Of a stretch of 39,061 nucleotides of DNA, positions 33,256 through 39,061 are shown one piece after another (positions within the stretch are counted from its first letter, which is position 1; each line of letters begins with the position of its first letter). Position numbers and translations under genes: made by a program. The notes under the pieces were generated by a model. The model saw only the letters and a program-made list of their open reading frames with translations, ran no database searches and was not told where the DNA came from. Source of the stretch: an uncultured Caulobacteraceae bacterium (lineage in GTDB: Bacteria; Pseudomonadota; Alphaproteobacteria; Caulobacterales; Caulobacteraceae); NCBI GenBank assembly GCA_903929535.1, contig CAIYVC010000154.1, positions 1-39,061 of the forward strand, written 5' to 3'.

Positions 33256-34011
33256 CTAGTAGGGGCTTTCCTCACGGCTGAACGCCTCGACCTCGGCGAT
33301 CAGCTCCTTGACCGCCAAGGCCACCAGGTCGCCGCCCTTTTCCGGGGAGGCCTGGTTGGGGTCCGACCCCATGCGGCCGTCGGGATAGCGGGCGCGGAAG
33401 TCCATCGCTTCGCGGATCGGGCCGGTAGGCGCGATCTGCGGGGCGTAGTTGGCGGCCTTGATCGATCCCGGATAGGCCCATTGGGTCACCGCGATCTCCG
33501 ATGGGGTGGCGTGGCTGCCGTGGCCGGTGGGGAAGAGGCGGTTGGCCAGGGCCATCACCCCCTTCAGGTCCCACCAGTTGCGCAGCTTCAGGGCGAAGCC
33601 GGCCTGGTGCCGGTCGAAGGACGCCTCGGCGTAGATTTCCGAGAAGGCCGCCTCGATGGTGGCGACGTTGCCGCCGTGCCCGTTCAGGAAATAGATCCGC
33701 TCGAAGCCGTGGCCGGTCAGCGAACGGGTCCAGTCCTGCAGGGCGGCGATGAAGGTGGTGGGGCGCAGCGAAATGGACCCTGGAAAGCCCAGATGATGCT
33801 GGGCCATGCCGATAGCGAAGGTCGGCGCGATCAGGAGATCCGCCCCGTCGCGGCGCGAGGCCTCGTGGGCGATGATCTCCGGGCAGAGGAAATCTGTGCC
33901 CAGAAGGCCCGTCGGCCCATGCTGCTCGTTGGAGCCGATCGGGACGATCACGGTCCTGGACCGCTTGAGATAGTCCTCGATCTCCTGCCAGGTCGACAGC
34001 TGCAGCAGCAT
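33256..34011 (-). CDS. Creatininase-family amidohydrolase
   Basis: 251 residues. MLLQLSTWQEIEDYLKRSRTVIVPIGSNEQHGPTGLLGTDFLCPEIIA carries the metal ligands E, H and D; GFERIYFLNGHGGNVATIEAAFSE and HATPSEIAVTQWAYPG carry the remaining His and Glu. This is the full Zn/Mn binding set of the creatininase family, which cleaves cyclic amides; members include creatininase, FAPy deformylases and the mycofactocin peptidase MftE. No riboflavin, F420 or mycofactocin genes are nearby, so the substrate is open. Convergent with rutE-like gene (9 bases between) and divergent from acs. Confidence 0.93.
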   Translation of the reverse strand: MLLQLSTWQEIEDYLKRSRTVIVPIGSNEQHGPTGLLGTDFLCPEIIAHEASRRDGADLLIAPTFAIGMAQHHLGFPGSISLRPTTFIAALQDWTRSLTGHGFERIYFLNGHGGNVATIEAAFSEIYAEASFDRHQAGFALKLRNWWDLKGVMALANRLFPTGHGSHATPSEIAVTQWAYPGSIKAANYAPQIAPTGPIREAMDFRARYPDGRMGSDPNQASPEKGGDLVALAVKELIAEVEAFSREESPY

Positions 34012-34139
34012 TGCGCTCTCCCAATACCCTTTCTAGTTAGGCGCGCGCGGGCCCAGCGTCAGCCCCAAAAGGGAAAGCTTGCGGCCCCCGCATGCCGCTT
34101 CGCATAGTGGCGCCAACCAAGAGCGCACCAGGAAACGTC

Positions 34140-36077
34140 ATGAGCAGCCCCGAGGTCATCGAAGTCCCCCCGGCCTGGGCCAAGCGCGCCCACATCGACG
34201 CGGCGGGCTATGAGGCGGCCTGCGAGGAAGCGACCCGCGATCCGGAGGGCTATTGGCGCCAACTCGGCCAGCGCCTGACCTGGATCAAGCCGCCGATCAT
34301 TATCAAGGACGTCTCCTTCGACGCCGCCGATTTCCGCATCCGCTGGTACGCCGATGGGGTGCTGAACGCCTCGGCCAACTGTCTGGACCGCCATCTGCCG
34401 GCCAAGGCCAAGGACATCGCCTTCATCTGGGAAGGGGACGACCCCAAGGACTCGCGCAGCGTCACCTACGCCGAGGCCCACGCCGAGACCTGCCGCATGG
34501 CCAATGTGCTGAAGACGCACGGGGTCAAGAAGGGCGACCGGGTGACCCTCTATCTGCCGATGATCCCTGAGGCCGCCTACGCCATGCTGGCCTGCGCCCG
34601 CATCGGGGCGGTGCATTCGGTGGTGTTCGCCGGCTTCTCGCCCGACAGCATCGCCGGCCGCATCCAGGACTGCGGCTCGACGTTCGTGATCACCGCCGAC
34701 GAAGGCCTGCGCGGCGGGCGCACCATTCCGCTGAAAGCCAATGTCGACGAGGCGCTGAAGCAGTGCCCGGACGTGAAAACCGTGCTGGTGGTGGCCCGCA
34801 CCGGCGCTCCCGTCGCCTGGACGGAGGGGCGCGACCTGGCCTACGGCGACGAAAGGGCCAAGGTTTCCGCCGACTGCCCGCCCGAGCCGATGGGGGCGGA
34901 GGACCCGCTGTTCATCCTCTACACGTCGGGCTCGACCGGAAAGCCCAAGGGCGTGCTGCACACCACCGGCGGCTATCTGGCCTGGGCCGCCTATACCCAC
35001 GAGGCGACCTTCGACTACCGGCCGGGCGAGATCTACTGGTGCACCGCCGACGTCGGCTGGGTCACCGGCCACAGCTATATCGTCTACGGACCCCTGGCCA
35101 ATGGGGCGACCAGCCTGATCTTCGAGGGCGTGCCGACCTATCCCACATCGTCCCGGTTCTGGGAGGTGATCGACAAGCACAAGGTCGAGATCTTCTACAC
35201 CGCCCCCACCGCCATCCGCGCCCTGATGCGCGAGGGCGAGGCGCCGGTCAAAAAGACCTCGCGGGCGTCGCTGCGGCTGCTGGGCAGCGTCGGCGAGCCG
35301 ATCAATCCGGAAGCCTGGATGTGGTACTGGCGCGTGGTCGGCGACGAGCGCTGCCCGATCGTGGACACCTGGTGGCAGACGGAGACCGGCGGCCATCTGA
35401 TCACGCCGCTGCCGGGCGCGACGCCGTTGAAGCCAGGCTCGGCGACCAAGCCCCTGCCGGGGATTTTCCTGCAACTGGTCGACGCCGAGGGCCGGCAGTT
35501 GGGTGGGGCGGCGGAGGGCAACCTCTGCATCACCGACAGCTGGCCGGGCCAGATGCGCACCGTCTGGGGCGATCACGACCGCTTTATCCAGACCTATTTC
35601 ACCACCTATCCCGGCCGCTACTTCACCGGCGACGGCTGCCGCCGCGACGGCGACGGCTACTACTGGATCACCGGGCGGGTGGACGATGTGATCAATGTCT
35701 CGGGCCACCGCCTGGGCACCGCCGAGATCGAGAGCGCCCTGGTGGCCCACCCCGCCGTGGCCGAGGCCGCCGTGGTCGGCTATCCGCACGACATCAAGGG
35801 CCAGGGCATCTATGGCTACGTCACCCTGAAGGCCGACAGTCCGCCGACGGAGGAGCTGCGCAAAGACTTGGTCAAATGGGTCCGCGCCGAGATCGGCCCC
35901 TTCGCCGCGCCAGACATCCTGCAGTGGGCCCCCGGCCTGCCCAAGACCCGCTCGGGCAAGATCATGCGCCGCATCCTGCGCAAGATCGCCGAGAACGACA
36001 TGAGCAACCTTGGCGACACCTCGACGTTGGCTGATCCAGGGGTGGTGGAGGACCTGGTCAAGAACCGGGGTGGTTAG
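34140..36077 (+). CDS. acs: Acetyl-CoA synthetase
   Basis: 645 residues from the ATG at 34140 (AGGA before it); the frame is open upstream. ANL-superfamily enzyme with [11 protein letters not shown] at 261-271, [64 protein letters not shown] and K607 in [14 protein letters not shown], the lysine acetylated in the family. N-terminal AKRAHID...[14 protein letters not shown] is the acetyl-CoA-synthetase N-domain. Activates acetate via acetyl-AMP. The 3' end overlaps the convergent TPR gene by 20 bases. Confidence 0.97.
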   Translation: MSSPEVIEVPPAWAKRAHIDAAGYEAACEEATRDPEGYWRQLGQRLTWIKPPIIIKDVSFDAADFRIRWYADGVLNASANCLDRHLPAKAKDIAFIWEGDDPKDSRSVTYAEAHAETCRMANVLKTHGVKKGDRVTLYLPMIPEAAYAMLACARIGAVHSVVFAGFSPDSIAGRIQDCGSTFVITADEGLRGGRTIPLKANVDEALKQCPDVKTVLVVARTGAPVAWTEGRDLAYGDERAKVSADCPPEPMGAEDPLFILYTSGSTGKPKGVLHTTGGYLAWAAYTHEATFDYRPGEIYWCTADVGWVTGHSYIVYGPLANGATSLIFEGVPTYPTSSRFWEVIDKHKVEIFYTAPTAIRALMREGEAPVKKTSRASLRLLGSVGEPINPEAWMWYWRVVGDERCPIVDTWWQTETGGHLITPLPGATPLKPGSATKPLPGIFLQLVDAEGRQLGGAAEGNLCITDSWPGQMRTVWGDHDRFIQTYFTTYPGRYFTGDGCRRDGDGYYWITGRVDDVINVSGHRLGTAEIESALVAHPAVAEAAVVGYPHDIKGQGIYGYVTLKADSPPTEELRKDLVKWVRAEIGPFAAPDILQWAPGLPKTRSGKIMRRILRKIAENDMSNLGDTSTLADPGVVEDLVKNRGG

Positions 36078-37773
36078 CGGCTAGCCGAACCTTCAGCGCC
36101 TCGGCGATGCGCTGGAACAAGCCCTCCCAATCGCCGCGCTCTGTCTGGCGGAACAGCCTGACGGACGGATACCAGGGGCTCGTCTCGCCCGTCGTCGTCC
36201 AGATCCAATGAGGGACCCGTTGCAGCGCGATCCACACCGGCCGCCCCAGGGCGCCGGCCAAGGCGCCGGCGGACGTATCCACCGTGACTACCAGATCGAG
36301 GTTCGCCATCACGGCGGCCGTATCGACGAAGGCGTCGGGTCCTGAGTCGAAGTCCTCGCCCAGCGCCTGCACCTCCATGCCGGCGGGCAGACTGCCCAAC
36401 TGCTCTGTCCCGGGACCCTTCTGCAGGCTGATCAGACGCACGCCGGGAACCGCCGCTAGGGGCGCGAACGCCGCCACCGGGACTGAGCGCCCCCTTTCCG
36501 AGGGTGAGTTGGGATCGCCTTGCCAGGCGATGCCGATCCTGAACCCATCATCGCCGATACGCTCGCTCCAGCGCCGCACCTGTTCGGGCTCGGGCTTAAG
36601 ATAGGCCAGCTTGGCAGGGACCGTTTGCAGGGTGGTCGCGAAGACCCCCGGCAAGCTCATCAGCGGGCAATGATAGTCGTATGGAGGAAGGGGATCGCCC
36701 TCGGCGACCCATTGATCCACCCCTTCCAATGCCGACAGCAGCCGGATGATCCGCCGAGGCGCCCGGAGCAGGACCCGCGCCCCGCGCCCAGCCACCAGGG
36801 GGGCATAGCGGCAAAACTGAATGGTATCTCCCGCGCCCTGCTCGGCGTGGAGCAGGATCGTGCTCCCGGCCAGGTCTTCGCCGCGCCACTGCGGCTGAGT
36901 AAAGGCTTCGGGCATTTCCACCGCGTCCCACCGCCTCTCGAAATCCGGCCAGGCATTGATCCAGTCGCCCAACCGAAGGCGCACGCCCGCAAGACCCACG
37001 CGGGCCGATCCGTTGGCGGGATCAAGGGCAATGGCCCGCTCGTACGCGGCGACCGCTTCCTGATAGCGACCCAAGGCGTGAAGCCCCACGCCTCTGCCGA
37101 CGTGGGCGGGTGCATAGTCCGGGGCGTGGCGAATGGCCTCATCATTGGCGGCGAGGCACGCCTCCAATCGATTGAGCCGATCCAGAGCGCTCGCGATATT
37201 GGCGTGGGCGGGGCCATGTTCCGGCGTCAGTCGCACCGTGGCCTGGAAAGCCGCCAGCGCCTCCTCCGGCCGCTCCAGTTTCAGGAGCGCCGCGCCAAGC
37301 AGAGTGTGGGCGTCGGCGTCATCTTGGTCGCGCTGGACGATGGGCTGAAACGCTTCCGCCAGTTCCTGAAACCGGCCGAGCTGGAGCAGCCCCTCACCCA
37401 GATTCCAGCGTGTCCCACGGTCGTCCGGCGCCAGCGCCGTTGCTGTCTGGAAGACGGCGACCGCCTCTTCGATACGACCGTCCCCCCTCAGAAGTTTGCC
37501 AAGATTGGCGTGATACACGGCCTGACCGCCATCGGACTGGATCGCGCGGCCGATCAGGTCGAGCGCTTCCTTCCGGTGGCCGAATTGAAAGGCGATCAAT
37601 CCCAGCAGATGCAGGGCGCCGGCGTGGCTGGGGTTCGCCGCGAGAATCCGGCGGTAGATGTGCTCAGCCTCTAGAGGCTGGCCCGCTTGGTGGAGCGAAA
37701 CCGCCGACTTGAACAATGCGCCTACAGCGTCTTCGTTGGGCGCTGGGGCGTCGGGGTCCGAAGCGGCCGTCAT
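36058..37773 (-). CDS. TPR protein with C-terminal glycosyltransferase-like domain
   Basis: 571 residues. About seven TPR units from residue 16 to 275 (for example [40 protein letters not shown] and [38 protein letters not shown]), then a second domain with [84 protein letters not shown] and [26 protein letters not shown], the fold seen in TPR-glycosyltransferase-9-like proteins. Such proteins are often near flagellin or surface-glycan genes; none is here. No signal peptide. Donor and acceptor unknown. Confidence 0.9.
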   Translation of the reverse strand: MTAASDPDAPAPNEDAVGALFKSAVSLHQAGQPLEAEHIYRRILAANPSHAGALHLLGLIAFQFGHRKEALDLIGRAIQSDGGQAVYHANLGKLLRGDGRIEEAVAVFQTATALAPDDRGTRWNLGEGLLQLGRFQELAEAFQPIVQRDQDDADAHTLLGAALLKLERPEEALAAFQATVRLTPEHGPAHANIASALDRLNRLEACLAANDEAIRHAPDYAPAHVGRGVGLHALGRYQEAVAAYERAIALDPANGSARVGLAGVRLRLGDWINAWPDFERRWDAVEMPEAFTQPQWRGEDLAGSTILLHAEQGAGDTIQFCRYAPLVAGRGARVLLRAPRRIIRLLSALEGVDQWVAEGDPLPPYDYHCPLMSLPGVFATTLQTVPAKLAYLKPEPEQVRRWSERIGDDGFRIGIAWQGDPNSPSERGRSVPVAAFAPLAAVPGVRLISLQKGPGTEQLGSLPAGMEVQALGEDFDSGPDAFVDTAAVMANLDLVVTVDTSAGALAGALGRPVWIALQRVPHWIWTTTGETSPWYPSVRLFRQTERGDWEGLFQRIAEALKVRLAANHPGS

Positions 37774-37917
37774 GGATCGTTCCTCCGGGCCTGCATCATC
37801 GCACCTTCGGTGTCAGCGTCTCCCGTTAAGCGCATAGGTTCGGCTCAGGCAACCTTCTGTCACCTAATATCGCCTAGGCTGATCCATTGGACGGCGCCGC
37901 GCGTTAAGCTGCGACTG

Positions 37918-39061
37918 ATGCGCGCCTTCGCGACCCTGCTCGACCGGCTGTCCCTGACCAGCTCGCGCAACGCCAAGCTGATCCTGGTGCGCGACTATCT
38001 GCGCGAGCGGCCCGACCCGGAGCGCGGCTGGGCCCTGGCGGCCCTGACGGGGGAGCTCAGCTTCAACGCCGCCAAGCCGGCCATGATCCGCAAGGCGGTG
38101 GAGGCGCGGGTCGATCCGATCCTGTTCCGCTGGTCCTACGACTATGTCGGCGATCTGGCCGAGACCGTGGCTCTGATCTGGCCGGCGCGGCATGGGTCGA
38201 ACAGGGCGCCGGAGCTGGACGAGGTGGTGGACGCTCTGCGCACCGCCACGCGGGGCGAGATTCCGGCGCTGCTGGAAGCCTGGCTCGATGCGCTCGACCC
38301 CGACGGACGATGGGCTCTGCTGAAGCTGATGACCGGCGGCATGCGGGTGGGCCTGTCGGCGCGGCTGGCCAAACAGGCGGCGGCGGGCATTTCCAGAACT
38401 GGGGGCAATGTGCCCGTCGCGGAGATCGAGGAGATCTGGCATGGCCAGCAGGCGCCTTACGGCGATCTGTTCGCCTGGCTGGAGGGTCGCAGCGAAAGAC
38501 CCAGTCCCGAGGCGCATGGGCGCTTCCGCCCGGTGATGCTGGCTCAGGCCATCGATGAAGAGACCGACTTCGCCCGCTACGACCCCAAGGACTACGCCGC
38601 CGAGTGGAAGTGGGACGGCATCCGGGTGCAGGCGGTGCTGGAGGGCGGCCAGCGGCGGCTCTACAGCCGCACCGGCGACGAGATATCGGGCGCCTTCCCC
38701 GACCTGATGCAGGCGCTGGATTTCGAAGGGGTGATCGACGGTGAGCTGCTGGTGATCCGCGATGGCCGGGTGGCGCCCTTCGGCGACCTGCAGCAGCGGC
38801 TGAACCGCAAGACGGTGGACGGCAAGATCATGGCCCGGTTCCCCGCCTCGATCCGCGCCTACGACCTTCTGTCCGACCACGGAGAAGACACCCGCGCCCT
38901 GCCGTTCGGCCTGCGCCGGGGGCGGCTGGAGGCCTTCCTGGCGGCCAGCAACTCGCCGCGCCTGGACCTGTCGCCCCTGCAGCCGTTCGATAGCTGGGAG
39001 GGCCTGGCCGCCCTGCGCGCCAACCCGCCCGAGGGCGATCCCGCCATCTCAGAAGGGCTGA
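37918..39061 (+). CDS. ATP-dependent DNA ligase, 3' end outside window
   Basis: Open from the ATG at 37918 to the last base, 381 residues seen. N-terminal DNA-binding domain MRAFATLLDRLSLTSSRNAKLILVRDYLRE, then LLKLMTGGMRVGLSARLAKQA and the adenylation domain: AEWKWDGIRVQ with the AMP-linked K231, YSRTGDEIS, FEGVIDGELLVIRDG (motif III) and FGDLQQRLNRK. It belongs to the bacterial ATP-dependent ligases that usually sit with a ligase-associated exonuclease, DEXH helicase and phosphoesterase in DNA repair. The gene just upstream is an unrelated divergent TPR protein, so any partners must lie downstream beyond the window. Confidence 0.95.
   Translation, partial: MRAFATLLDRLSLTSSRNAKLILVRDYLRERPDPERGWALAALTGELSFNAAKPAMIRKAVEARVDPILFRWSYDYVGDLAETVALIWPARHGSNRAPELDEVVDALRTATRGEIPALLEAWLDALDPDGRWALLKLMTGGMRVGLSARLAKQAAAGISRTGGNVPVAEIEEIWHGQQAPYGDLFAWLEGRSERPSPEAHGRFRPVMLAQAIDEETDFARYDPKDYAAEWKWDGIRVQAVLEGGQRRLYSRTGDEISGAFPDLMQALDFEGVIDGELLVIRDGRVAPFGDLQQRLNRKTVDGKIMARFPASIRAYDLLSDHGEDTRALPFGLRRGRLEAFLAASNSPRLDLSPLQPFDSWEGLAALRANPPEGDPAISEGL

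Noticed and set aside
34059-35789. 576-residue minus-strand frame
   Set aside because: Opposite acetyl-CoA synthetase, which has every expected motif.
36520-37674. 384-residue plus-strand frame
   Set aside because: Antisense to the TPR protein, whose repeats are regular; the plus product has no repeats or known domain.

Overview
The window is dense, GC-rich alphaproteobacterial chromosome. Several things point to a Caulobacteraceae-like genome (Caulobacter or Phenylobacterium type): two large TonB-dependent receptors, secreted DUF6152 and glycine-zipper proteins, a Sel1-repeat protein, a PCu(A)C copper chaperone beside trpS, an Nfu-type Fe-S scaffold and a bacterial ATP-dependent DNA ligase. 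The taxon is inferred from gene content and was not measured. I see no tRNA, rRNA, CRISPR array, intact insertion sequence or prophage.

Layout. (1) 1-6437, all on +: the 3' end of a TonB-dependent receptor, two tandem paralogous secreted proteins of unknown function, a secreted class-B3-like metallo-beta-lactamase-fold enzyme, a DUF6152 protein whose mature N-terminus would be His-His, and a truncated carboxymuconolactone-decarboxylase-like fragment. This reads as one co-transcribed cell-envelope module of unknown substrate. (2) 6438-7942: an accessory patch with a methyltransferase, a relic of a nuclease-like gene and short repeats, possibly inserted into the decarboxylase gene. (3) 7943-10350: a methyltransferase and Sel1 pair on -, then a putative DUF4136-like protein on +. 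(4) 10478-15880: an SsuA/NMT1-type ABC importer with two different permeases, converging on a quinoprotein dehydrogenase that carries an N-terminal cytochrome c domain. Both units have a near-identical 15-base motif 32-34 bases before the start codon, which suggests co-regulation of uptake and oxidation of one compound.

(5) 16043-20620: a glycine-zipper protein behind a large TetR-style palindrome, an NTF2-like secreted protein, an RsuA/RluF-type pseudouridine synthase, a HI0933-family flavoprotein, a 62-residue conserved-looking protein, and a TPR plus aspartyl/asparaginyl beta-hydroxylase. (6) 20720-23613: a second TonB-dependent receptor broken by a one-base frameshift, with a 505-base palindrome-rich upstream region. 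(7) 24119-29757: a surface-adhesin-E-like protein, a small HTH regulator, a 1118-residue enzyme joining GH18-like, NodB deacetylase and GT2 synthase domains, and an ammonium transporter with a structured leader. (8) 29770-39061: housekeeping and metabolic genes: sugar transferase, trpS, copper chaperone, NifU-like scaffold, RutE-like reductase, creatininase-family hydrolase, acetyl-CoA synthetase, a TPR/glycosyltransferase-like protein and the 5' part of a DNA ligase cut by the window end.

The most notable non-coding signals are a dispersed palindrome found just after two unrelated genes (10367-10395 and 20627-20657) whose copies differ only by one symmetric insertion in each arm, the shared 15-base motif, and the 25-base operator-like palindrome at 15984-16008.
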